Positions 1 through 7,033 are shown, counted from the first letter of the stretch. The stretch: DNA of 10,686 nucleotides from Pavlovales sp. CCMP2436 (GCA_026770615.1 MU631762.1:102175-112860), one strand, 5' to 3'. A program made the numbers and translations. Notes: generated from the sequence alone by a model not told the origin.

Positions 1-45
<45 letters not shown>
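1..45. repeat. Poly-T homopolymer
   Basis: Uninterrupted run of T, followed by a few GCGTTTT-type variants up to about position 68. It lies directly upstream of an inferred 3' splice acceptor at 109-111. It may be part of the pyrimidine-rich end of an intron, the antisense poly-A of an old retrocopy, or an assembly-edge artefact. The sequence does not distinguish these. Confidence 0.9.
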
Positions 46-47
<2 letters not shown>

Positions 48-111
48 GTTTTGCGTTTTGCATTTTGCTACTAGTCGCTTATATTTGAACACCCTTACTT
101 ACTTGCTCCAG

Positions 112-1296
112 GCCTTTGGCGAGGACGCCGCTTTTCGTCGCTGGCTACCTGACAAGGGCGAATGGGCACCGCTTCAGGCCCCTTTCTGGGAGATCTCTTT
201 CGCAGCTGTGCACAAGCTGCTCTTCCAGGACTTCACAGAAAAGGTACACCTTTTCATTTAGATATAACATAGCTATAACCCTATAACCAAACAACTAACT
301 CTGTAACTAAGCAGCTCTTCATCGAGCGCGGACCCGCACTGCAAGCAGCGATGCAGCGCGCCTTCGAGGAGGACGCCGGCGGCCTCGCCACGGGCTACAG
401 CAAAAGATCGGCCGCCGCGCTCGGCAGCTTGATGCGCACGCTCGAGGTCATTTTTTTTTGGATGTTTGATTTGATGTCCCCTCATACACACTCCAGCGCC
501 ATAGGCGTGTGGGGTGGTGGCCTCATGATGTTATCCGCTCAAGTGGGGAGGCGCTCAGCCTCTCGAGGTAATTAAAGTAATAGCAATTAAAATAGTTATA
601 GTAGACACACTGGATTCGCTGACCGCCACTACTGCCTGTCTTTCTATGAAGTAAGTCGTAGATAAAAAAAATAGTAATAATTATAGTACTAAAAGCTATT
701 ACTACTATTACTATTACTATTACTATTCTAGAATAAGACCTCATCCACCACTTCTACCAGTTCCCCACTTCGGCGTAGCGCGTAGGAGCCCGCGTCGGAG
801 CGCTAAGATCAACTTGACTTGAACTTGACACACCGCCAGCTAGAATCCCCCTACATTCATAGAATAAGACCTGCACTGCCACTCTGGTATCTGTGTGCTT
901 GGGGAGTGGTCCTGGATTCACGTCCGGGAGACCGTCTTCCGGGGACAAACGTCCTAATCAGGAATCCTTTCCTCTACTCTTCCCTCGCAGGCCACGATGT
1001 ACGACGTCCTCAGCGACGGGAAGCGCGGCATGTCCCAGCCGGCGTCCTCGCGCAACTTTCCGCCGAGGGAGCGCCGCGTGCTGTGGGAGCGGCAGGATGG
1101 CGTCTGTCCCGAGTGCGGCATCGAGATCGCCGAGTCCTCCGTCGAGGACGGCAAGCTCGTTCACATCGACCACGTCCAGCCGTTCGCGACCGGCGGCGAG
1201 ACGGACATGAGCAATGCGCAGCTGCTGCACGCTGCGTGCAACCGGGCCAAGGGCGCACGGCCCGCTGCGCCCCTCGCCGCAGACGGGCGCGGATGA
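112..1296 (+). CDS. HNH endonuclease-domain protein, 3' part of a spliced gene
   Basis: Three exons are inferred: 112-243, 315-446 and 991-1296. The introns are 244-314 (71 nt) and 447-990 (544 nt), both GT-AG and phase 0. The first exon follows a CAG acceptor, also in phase 0, so the 5' end lies outside the window. Exons 1 and 2 encode a helical, Trp/Phe-rich segment (FRRWLPDKGEW, FWEISFAAVHKLLF, then LFIERGPALQAAMQRAF) that I do not recognise. The last exon carries an HNH domain: a CPEC zinc-binding pair, then HIDHVQPFATGGE with the catalytic Asp-His, then NAQLLHAACNRAKG holding the Asn and second Cys. The stop is TGA. HNH domains cut DNA or RNA using one divalent metal ion. The target and biological role cannot be read here. 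A C-terminal HNH behind a helical region is also found in DUF262-type proteins, but I see no DUF262 motif. Confidence 0.8.
244..314 (+). other. Intron with tandem AAGCAG (NAGNAG) acceptor
   Basis: Phase-0 intron of the HNH gene. The donor is AAG|GTACAC and the acceptor region reads CTAAGCAG|CTC. Two overlapping AG acceptors lie three bases apart, so alternative use would add or omit one Gln between the Lys of exon 1 and the Leu of exon 2. The two exons are in different frames, so an intron is needed to join them. Confidence 0.7.
447..990 (+). other. Second intron of the HNH gene, with simple repeats
   Basis: It runs from CTCGAG|GTCATT to TCCCTCGCAG|GCC, phase 0 on both sides. The donor is weak beyond the GT. 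Inside are an ATTACT-type hexanucleotide tract around 695-728 and a direct repeat (AGAATAAGACCT at 730-741 and 861-872) spaced 131 bp apart. No convincing further exon was found; a 46-nt stretch at 605-650 ending in a strong donor would break the frame. Confidence 0.6.
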
Positions 1297-1705
1297 AGAG
1301 TATATTTGGACGAAAGTAACTTGCGCTTGATATATAACCAACTTAAATATGCAATTACTAGTTTATTGTTATATTGCCGCGTTTTTGATGAGTCTTAGCC
1401 GTGGGGACGGTATCCGTGTGCTCTGAAAACGCCCATTAACTCGATAGTGTTACCCAATGCTCGGGTCCAGTGGAGACCTGTCAGGGAAAGGACGTACTTC
1501 TATCCAGATAATATGTTCCATCAGTGATCTACATGTGTATACAGCATTCATTGCTCAGCAGTGTGCGACTTGAGACTCGTGATGAATAGTCGTGCATGAT
1601 GATACATAACTTAATAAAGAAATATGTAGACAACTAAAGTCCGGCAACAGCCGGTCTGGAAAATCGACCATTTGGTTGCGACCGGGTCGCCGCCAGTGTG
1701 AGGAT

Positions 1706-1761
1706 GGGGCGCAGCCCCCACCCCATTGTGGGGGTGGGGCAGGAGCGGGGGCGGAGCCCCC
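1706..1761. repeat. Pair of GC-rich palindromes around a C/G-run hairpin
   Basis: GGGGCGCAGCCCCC (1706-1719) and GGGGGCGGAGCCCCC (1747-1761) are two similar imperfect palindromes. Between them a CCCCACCCC arm can pair with GGGGTGGGG with a bulge. This looks like part of an interspersed repeat. No transcription signal can be assigned to it. Confidence 0.7.
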
Positions 1762-1818
1762 AAGATCCCTGCTGCAAAATTCACCCCGGTCTGCGTCCCG
1801 AACAGGGAAGACGTGCTT

Positions 1819-1949
1819 CGCCCACGCCCACGCGGCCACGCTTTGCCCGGCGGAGCGGTTCATCGCCGCTGGCGGAACCCGCTGCGCCGCGCGGGCCCTC
1901 GCCGCAGCCCAGAGGCCCGGTAGGCGGCGCAAAGGCAGCGGACGCTCTC
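1819..1949 (+). repeat. Dispersed repeat, copy A
   Basis: Starts CGCCCACGCCCACGCGGCC and continues with blocks shared with 7605-7735: CATCGCCGCTGG, then GCCGCAGCCCAGAGGCC, then AAGGCAG and CTCTC. The order and orientation are the same in both copies, with scattered substitutions and small indels. It is non-coding as far as I can see. Copies in two unrelated spacers imply an interspersed element. Confidence 0.8.
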
Positions 1950-2070
1950 CGCGCCAGCTCGAGCATCTGTGTGTATCGATACAGTCGTGGTGCAGCCGCG
2001 CAAACTCGTGCGGTTGCGCCGGGTTTCCGCGGAGCAGGGCTGCAGGTTATCCTGCGAAAATAGGGCAGAA

Positions 2071-2101
2071 AACATAGCATATTAGAATAATATGTTATGT
2101 T
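2071..2101. repeat. AT-rich hairpin, 13-bp stem and 5-nt loop
   Basis: AACATAGCATATT (2071-2083), loop AGAAT, AATATGTTATGTT (2089-2101). The arms are complementary at all positions except one, which would be a G-U pair in RNA. It sits just before the second shared repeat block at 2104 and may be part of the same element. Confidence 0.75.
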
Positions 2102-2103
2102 AT

Positions 2104-2156
2104 AATGTCTGAAGTCGACCAACTCTGCGAGTGAACACCACCTGTTGAACCATGCG
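2104..2156 (+). repeat. Second dispersed repeat block, copy A'
   Basis: Contains TGAACACCACCTGTTGAACC. Nearly the same sequence, including a shared TCTGA..TCGACCAA lead-in, recurs at 8567-8622. In both places it lies downstream of the other dispersed repeat, at about 155 bp here and about 830 bp in the second copy. Confidence 0.8.
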
Positions 2157-2207
2157 GACACTTGGTGCGCAGAGGCTGCGGGGGGCTGAAAGCCCACCGT
2201 GCTTCAA

Positions 2208-2226
2208 TGTGTGTGTGTGTGTGTGT
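2208..2226. repeat. (TG)n microsatellite
   Basis: Pure TG dinucleotide run followed by a degenerate TG/GGGTG-rich tract to about 2290. It accounts for the Val/Cys-rich open frames here, which are not genes. Confidence 0.95.
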
Positions 2227-2637
2227 TGGGTGGGTGTGTGCGTGTGTGTATGCGAGTGTGCGGGTTGGGGAAGGGGGGGAGGGGGGTCTGTAGTCTTGGC
2301 TACGGCTCCCGCCCAATACCTCCTCTGCCGTGTTTCGGCCTGAATTTCTCAGACTCAGACCTGTGCCAAACTGCTGGGCCGCTTTACATTTATGATGTAA
2401 TTTAAATTCCGCATATAATAATACCAGACCGCCAGTCAGTGCCCCCCCTAGATAACTATATTATGATACCCGTACGTGCGGCTTTAGGTGGATTGTAGTA
2501 CAAACTATTAAACATATAAACTGAATTGAGTGTACGCGTATAAAAAATCACGGGACAGTGCGATAAGCTTGCGGGTGCGCGCTGGGTCACCCTTTGTGAG
2601 CTGGTTCATGTATATATGCGACATTGCAGTGTATATG

Positions 2638-2640
<3 letters not shown>

Positions 2641-2668
<28 letters not shown>
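2641..2668. repeat. (GT)14 microsatellite
   Basis: Fourteen uninterrupted GT units just beyond the 3' end of the ARF-like gene, which lies on the minus strand. Read antisense it gives a spurious Thr-His frame. Confidence 0.95.
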
Positions 2669-2671
<3 letters not shown>

Positions 2672-2718
2672 AATGCGAGTAGAGGTGCTTTGCTGATGCC
2701 AGCGCGGTAGATCCGAGC

Positions 2719-3502
2719 TCACGAGCCCGCGCGCGGCTTGTCGGGGCGGAGCTTGACCTGCTGACTGAGCCACTCGAGGCTCTCGGTGACACCGACGCCG
2801 GTCACTGCCGACGACGGCTGGATGTACCACTTCTCCCGCCGCGAGTTCAGGCTCATCGCCTCGGCCACGGCCGACCCCGAGAGTGCGCCGGGTAGGTCCA
2901 TCTTGTTGGCGAACACGAGCACGAGCGGGTCCACCATGTCCGAGTCGCTGAGGACCGCGTGGAGCTCGTTGCGAGCCTCTGTGAGCTGCTCGCGGTCGTT
3001 GGAATCGACGACGAAGATGAGCGCGTCCGTGCCGTGGTAGTAGTGCTTCCTTGCGCGGCATCGGGTTGCGCGCGCGATAGGGCGAGCGCACAGCGGTCAA
3101 CAGGGCGATGCCGGCGCGGGGTCGCAGATTTGTGCGCGCCTCGGCCTGGGTAGCGTGCTGGGAAAGCGCGCGCACAGAGAGAGCGGATCCGGTCCTGGCC
3201 TCCGACGTCCCAGATCGTCATGTGGAGGTAGCGGTACTCGACGCTCTCGACGTTGAAGCCGATCGTCTGCGAGACGCGGTGCACCCACGGCAGGTTGGGC
3301 AGCGTGTCAGGCGTTGTCGCGCGCGCAAGGGGGATGTAGGCTGGGGCAAGAGAGCCCCAGTGGCTGCTCACCGGGACGGTCGTCACGTTCTCTCCGAGCT
3401 TGAGCTTGTAGAGCAGGGTCGTCTTCCCCGCGGCGTCGAGGCCGATCATGAGGATGCGCGGCTGAAGAGGCGATCGTAAACGCGGGACATGATGAGGCCC
3501 AC
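2719..3502 (-). CDS. ARF-family small GTPase (irregular gene model)
   Basis: Membrane-traffic GTPase of the ARF family. The inferred exons on the minus strand are about 3502-3372, 3266-3175 and 3049-2719. Motifs in order: P-loop [24 protein letters not shown], switch [12 protein letters not shown], switch [32 protein letters not shown] for guanine, and SSAVTG for G5. From the Met at 3449 this gives 166 residues; about 15 more at the N-terminus would match the usual ARF length of about 180. Intron 1 (3371-3267) is GT-AG, phase 0. Intron 2 cannot be both GT-AG and in frame. [11 protein letters not shown], starting at 3490, resembles an ARF amphipathic N-terminus but is in a different frame from the P-loop. 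Just upstream, GTG-GGC-CTC (3502-3494) sits where an ARF would have Met-Gly-Leu. The stop is TGA. It could be a decaying copy, an ARL-type gene with an unusual start, or a gene with assembly errors. Confidence 0.87.
3050..3175 (-). other. Intron 2 of the ARF-like gene, non-canonical borders
   Basis: Exon 2 ends CGC-TCT-CTC-TG and exon 3 starts GAAGCAC. Joining them restores Arg-Ser-Leu-Trp-Lys-His-Tyr, the expected ARF sequence with its conserved Trp. The removed segment is then either TG...AG or, shifting one shared G, GT...AA. A canonical GT-AG cut at the same place gives a TGA stop. A GC-AG alternative keeps the frame but replaces Trp with Cys-Ala. One missing G in the assembly next to GCAAGG would also explain it. 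Confidence 0.6.
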
Positions 3503-3930
3503 GGCTGAAGGCTGGTGCGGATTGGTAAGGGTTGGTGCGGTTGCTGGTGCTTGGCTTGGCGTGCTGGCGCTTGGGTTTGCGGGCGGGGCGGGTCGTCGAC
3601 AAAGGCGGTTGTCGCCCACGCGTGATGACATCCGCGTTTTTTTTTTTTGGTAACGCTGGCTTCCACACTTTGAGGGTACCATACTGGCGGCGGCTGAGAC
3701 GAGGCAGCATATCTGACGTGTTCATCCACTGTTACCTGGGGGGGTGCGGAAACTTATCTCATGTACCTCCTGGGGGGTGGGCCAAATAACACCTGCGCGA
3801 TCAACGGTTTTCTAGCGGTGGCTGCTCGCATACACGTGTAGCGCTGCAGGGCGTGCTGTGCATGGCGTGCGCGGGCAGTTTGTCGACAAAGACCGGATAA
3901 TGTACCGCCCCGTCAGCCTCTTGCATTTAA
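3503..3930. other. Spacer between divergent ARF-like and zinc-binding genes
   Basis: Should contain the promoters of both flanking genes. Near the ARF-like start the plus strand is rich in GGTGC/TTGG-type repeats (3510-3600), then a T11 run near 3640 and two G-runs (CCTGGGGGGG and CTGGGGGG, 3736-3778). I see no clear TATA box or other factor site. The minus-strand frame stays open to 3725, but that part is Pro/Arg/Lys-rich and unlike any ARF extension I know. Confidence 0.5.
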
Positions 3931-4377
3931 AATCCGATCTCGCGTCACAACGCCGAGCACGCCTCCACGCCCCCCCGTGCATCCTCGGATGCTGCCCCGT
4001 CGAGCGCCATCAAGAAGAAGATCAAGGACGATATCAAGAAGAAGATCGCCATCGACGTGACCAAGTGTATCGCGATCACGACAAAGAAGGAGCAGTGCAC
4101 GAAAGATCCGAAAGACGGGGCCTCCTACTGTAAGCGCCACGCTACGATTGTCGAGAACGCCAAGAACGCCGCGCTTGCGAAAGTCTCCAAGAAGATGATC
4201 GCCGAGGCGGAGGAGACCATCCTCATGATGAGGCTGGAGCTTGAAGCTGAAGCTGAGAAAGGGCGCGATGAAGAGGCAAAGACGCGCCTCCTGACGCGTG
4301 AGCTGGAGGATCGCAAGCTCTCGGAGATGATGGACCTACTCGGATCGTTTGATATGACGTCGTCGATGAGCCAGTGA
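3931..4377 (+). CDS. Small Cys3-His zinc-binding-motif protein with charged coiled coil
   Basis: The frame is open from 3931 to a TGA at 4375-4377, but the only in-frame ATG codons lie after the motif, so the start is not fixed; the likely coding core begins about 3958-4010. A Lys-rich segment (IKKKIKDDIKKKIAIDV) precedes CIAITTKKEQC, then KDGASYCKRH. The pattern is C-x9-C-x10-C-x2-H. This matches the short motif of DUF5763-like proteins (C..xTKKG.QC...YC..H), which I recall from algal, viral and bacterial proteins. The rest (EAEETILMMRLELEAEAEKG and onward) is a strongly charged helix with heptad character, ending MDLLGSFDMTSSMSQ. Function unknown; nucleic-acid or protein binding would be a guess. 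A 5' exon, a frameshift at the C7 run near 3970, or a GTG start at 4057 could supply the N-terminus. Confidence 0.65.
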   Translation, partial: NPISRHNAEHASTPPRASSDAAPSSAIKKKIKDDIKKKIAIDVTKCIAITTKKEQCTKDPKDGASYCKRHATIVENAKNAALAKVSKKMIAEAEETILMMRLELEAEAEKGRDEEAKTRLLTRELEDRKLSEMMDLLGSFDMTSSMSQ

Positions 4378-5035
4378 TACCTTCTTACCACAGGCGTGGA
4401 GGGGCGCGGTGTATGAAGAACTAAAAAAACCAGACGGCATAGTGCAGTATGTCAAAATGGTTTAAATATGTCTTATAAGTATTTAACAATATATTACGGT
4501 ATGTATAAAGGTTTAACAGTATTCAATAGTGACTACGTCACGGTGCGCGATTGTATAGGTACTAACGACAGTATGCGGTATATAAAAAGGTTTAAATATG
4601 TCTTATCAGTATTTAACAATATATTACGGTATTTGTTAAGGTTTAACAGTATTCAATAGTGACTACGCCACGGTGCGCGATTGTATAGGTACTAACGACG
4701 TAGTGCCGTGTATAAAAACAATTTACTAATGTTTATTAGTGTTTAACAATATATTACCGTATTTGTTAAGGTAGGCATATGTATCAAATAATTGACGGCA
4801 TAGTGGTATGTACTGAGAAATCCAAAAAAAAGTACGCAAAACATCATAAAACCACAAATTAATCATACCATAGTGGTAATAGATACTTATAAATATACGA
4901 CAAGGTGCGGGCACCGTACCATAGTGCCGCAAATATAAGTATTTATTACCATTTATAAGTATTTATTAGTTTTTTATTAGATTTATTAGATATTTATTAC
5001 TTTTTATTATATTTCTCTTTGTAACTCCGCCCGCC
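4378..5035. other. AT-rich spacer upstream of the zinc-finger gene
   Basis: Strongly AT-rich and without a supportable gene. It consists of the 130-bp tandem repeat (4461-4772) and more degenerate copies of its words, for example GACGGCATAGTG at about 4433 and 4795 and CCATAGTG near 4868 and 4919. The sequence TATAAGTATTTATTA occurs twice at about 4934-4970. It ends at a sharp switch to GC-rich coding sequence near 5025. Confidence 0.7.
4461..4772. repeat. 130-bp tandem repeat, 2.4 copies
   Basis: Unit 1 is 4461-4590, unit 2 is 4591-4720 and a partial third is 4721-4772. Units 1 and 2 differ at roughly a dozen positions. Shared words include TTTAACAATATATTAC and CACGGTGCGCGATTGTATAG. Each full unit ends with a TATAAAAA word. 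Unit 1 contains GTGAC-TAC-GTCAC, a small inverted repeat broken by one base in unit 2. Confidence 0.93.
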
Positions 5036-5236
5036 ATGGGGCGCGCAAAGGGCGGCGGGGTGTGCGCGTGCGCCCGGCGGGGTCGCGCGCGCGCGCTTGG
5101 AGCCTCCGAGTACTGCACGCTCGCCGGCGGCGCGAGCGACGACGAGTCGGAGGCCCTGCCCTCGCGGCGGCGCGGCGAGCACGAGCGCCGCTTCCCGTGC
5201 GACGAGCCGGGCTGCGAGTACAGTGCCTCCAAAGCT
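5036..5236 (+). pseudogene. Head of a C2H2 zinc-finger gene, interrupted inside its first finger
   Basis: The ATG at 5036 lies in CCCGCCATGG, a good eukaryotic start context, and marks the switch from AT-rich spacer to GC-rich coding. The predicted N-terminus is basic and Gly/Arg/Ala-rich (MGRAKGGGVCACARRGRAR), then has an acidic patch (SDDESEAL) and an SRRRGEHERR stretch. A finger then begins: FPCDEPGCEYSASKA, with both zinc-binding cysteines. Coding similarity stops at about 5236 and the frame reaches TAG at 5267-5269. The missing second half of this finger, DLERHKRTH, is found at 5825 in the same frame. Finger 2 of the array reads EYSVSKASDLERHKRTH, which shows how the two halves once joined. 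Confidence 0.75.
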
Positions 5237-5824
5237 CTAGGCACTATTCCACGCACGGAACGAGTGTAGCGAGTGCAAGAGCAGGAAAACAATTCATCCT
5301 AATATTACGGACTGTTACGGAAACAGTTAAATTGCGGCTCAGCAAAAATAATTCATATAATGCCGCCGCCGCTAAGCGTGCCAGTGCCGCCGAGCAGTGC
5401 CCTCCCGTTAACGGTTAGCTACTGATGATATAATAAATAGGGATTCAAGCTGGCGTCTGACTGTCCTGAAAGTTTTGCTGGTCTAAGCGCTGCGTCGTCC
5501 ATTGCCTGCTGCGTGCCCTGCCCTTAGTCGTATTCCAGTGCTCACCCGAGGTGAATAGTGCCTAGAGCTCTCCCGTCGAACCAAGTCAGGATCAGCTCGT
5601 CTCTCAGCCAGCCGTAGGCGATCAGTCTGAAAGTAGGGGGGCACAGGGTATTGCGGGCAATAAGATGGGCGAATTTGAGGCTGAGGCTCAGTTTCTTGGC
5701 AAATTACATCATATTTATTATATATATACCTGAACGGCGTCACTAGGCCGAAGCAAAGTCCGATCCAAGATGCGCGAGAGAGCGCTCCGGCATAAAGCGA
5801 CCTGTGGTCAGGGGTATTCCGTTC
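5233..5824. mobile_element. Insertion splitting a zinc finger, with 17-bp inverted repeat
   Basis: About 590 bp separate the two halves of one finger. A perfect inverted repeat lies at its left end: AGCTCTAGGCACTATTC (5233-5249) and its complement GAATAGTGCCTAGAGCT (5553-5569). This bounds a 337-bp segment shaped like a MITE. The remaining 255 bp (5570-5824) are AT-rich in the middle (TATTTATTATATATATACC) and have no recognised origin. There is no transposase, no clear target-site duplication at the outer edges, and no GT-AG pair that would splice the whole segment out in frame. The net gain over an intact finger is 585 bp. Confidence 0.6.
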
Positions 5825-7033
5825 GACCTCGAGCGACACAAGCGCACGCACAGCGGCGAGCGGCCGTTCGCATGCGACGAGCCGGGCTGCGAGTACCTGG
5901 CCGCTGAGTCGGGCAAGCTCAAGATGCACAAGCGCACGCACAGCGGCGAGCGGCCGTACGCGTGCGACGAGCCGGCCGGCGAGTACAGTGTCTCCAAGGC
6001 GAGCGACCTCGAGCGGCACAAGCGCACGCACAGTGGCGAACGGCCGTTTGCATGCGACGGGCCGGGCTGCGAGTACCGGGCCGCTGAGGCGGGCACCCTC
6101 AAGACGCACAAGCGCACGCACAGCGGCGAGCGGCCGTACGCATGCGACGAGCCGGGGTGCGAGTACCGGGCCGCTGCGGCGGGCACTCTCGTGAGGCACA
6201 AGCAGATGCACAGCAGCGAGCGGCCGTACGCATGCGACGAGCCGGGCTGCGAGTATCGGGCCGCTGAGGTGGGCACCCTCTAGGCGCACAAGCGCACGCA
6301 CAGCGGCGAGCGACCGTACGCGTGCGACGAACCGGGCTGTGAGTACCTGGCCGCTGAGGCGGGCAAGCTCAAGGTGCACAAGCGCACGCATAGCGGTGAG
6401 CGGCCATTCCCGTGCGATGAGCCGGGCTACGAGTACCGGGCCGCTCAGGCGAGCAAGCTCAAGGCGCACAATCGCACGCACAGCGGCGAGCGGCTGTTCG
6501 CGTGCGACGAGCCGGACTGCGAGTACCGGGCCGCTGAGGCGGGCACCCTCGAGAGGCACAAGTGCACACACAGCGGCGAGCGGCCGTACGCATGCGATAC
6601 GCCGGGCTGCGAGTACCGGGCCGCCAAAGCGGACCACCTCAAGGCGCACAAGCGCACGCACAGCAGTGAGCGGCCATTCCCGTGCGACGAGCCCGGCTGC
6701 GAGCACCGGGCCGCCAAGGCGAGCGACCTCGAGCGGCACAAGCGCACGCACAGCGGCGAGCGGCCGTACGCGTGCAACGAGCCGGGCTGTGAGTACCGGG
6801 CCGCTGTGGCTGGTAGCCTTGAGAGGCACACGCGCACGCACAGCGGCGAGCGGCCGTTTGCATGCGACGAGCCGGGCTGCGAGTACCGGGCCTCACAGGC
6901 GAGCAACCTCGAGGCGCACAAGCGCACGCACAGCGGCGAGCGGCTGTACGCATGCAACAAGCCGGGCTGCGAGTACCGGGCCCCTGTGGCTGGCAGCCTT
7001 TAGAGGCACAAGCGCACGCACAGCGGCAAGTGA
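5825..7033 (+). pseudogene. Tandem C2H2 zinc-finger array, 13 fingers plus a half, with two TAG codons
   Basis: Starts with a half finger (DLERHKRTH), then 13 fingers whose first Cys codons fall at 5873 and every 90 bp to 6953. Each follows C-x4-C-x12-H-x3-H with the linker SGERPYA or a close variant; a typical unit is CDEPGCEYRAAEAGTLKTHK. Such arrays bind DNA, each finger reading about three bases. The whole array is in one frame to TGA at 7031, except for TAG at 6281-6283 (finger 5) and 7001-7003 (finger 13). Finger 2 has Gly and finger 7 has Tyr in place of the second Cys (codons at 5978 and 6428). No other frame defect is present. It is either a recently disabled gene, a gene expressed in pieces, or a gene in which TAG is read through. 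AATAAA at 7139 is a candidate polyadenylation signal. Confidence 0.85.

Larger units (their letters stand above)
1297..2718. other. Repeat-rich spacer between the HNH gene and the ARF-like gene
   Basis: I see no supportable gene. The first 350 bases are moderately AT-rich and probably hold the 3' untranslated region of the HNH gene, including AATAAA around 1613. Then follow GC-rich imperfect palindromes (1706-1761), copy A of a dispersed repeat (1819-1949), a 13-bp hairpin (2071-2101), a second repeat block (2104-2156) and GT microsatellites (2208-2226, 2641-2668). Overlapping short reading frames on both strands are low-complexity, rich in Arg, Ala and Pro, and share no domain. Confidence 0.7.

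Noticed and set aside
605..650. Possible 46-nt microexon ending at a strong GTAAGT donor inside the 544-nt intron
   Set aside because: Its length is not a multiple of three, while the exons on both sides are phase 0, so including it would shift the HNH frame.
1555..2197. Several overlapping frames of 65-138 codons in the GC-rich spacer
   Set aside because: They fall on the dispersed repeat and GC palindromes, overlap on both strands and have Arg/Ala/Pro composition typical of GC-rich non-coding DNA.
2853..3725. Long N-terminal extension of the ARF frame up to an ATG at 3725
   Set aside because: The added part is Pro/Arg/Lys-rich and unlike any ARF family member. The frame also reads through introns 1 and 2, so it is not the real product.
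5483..6841. 452-codon open frame on the minus strand opposite the zinc fingers
   Set aside because: It is the antisense of a 90-bp GC-rich repeat, which stays open because the unit has no antisense stop. The repeated Leu/Val/Arg/Ala product has no independent signal.
5825..7033. CRISPR-like regular repetition
   Set aside because: The 90-bp periodicity is fully explained by coding zinc fingers. There are no short identical repeats with unrelated spacers.
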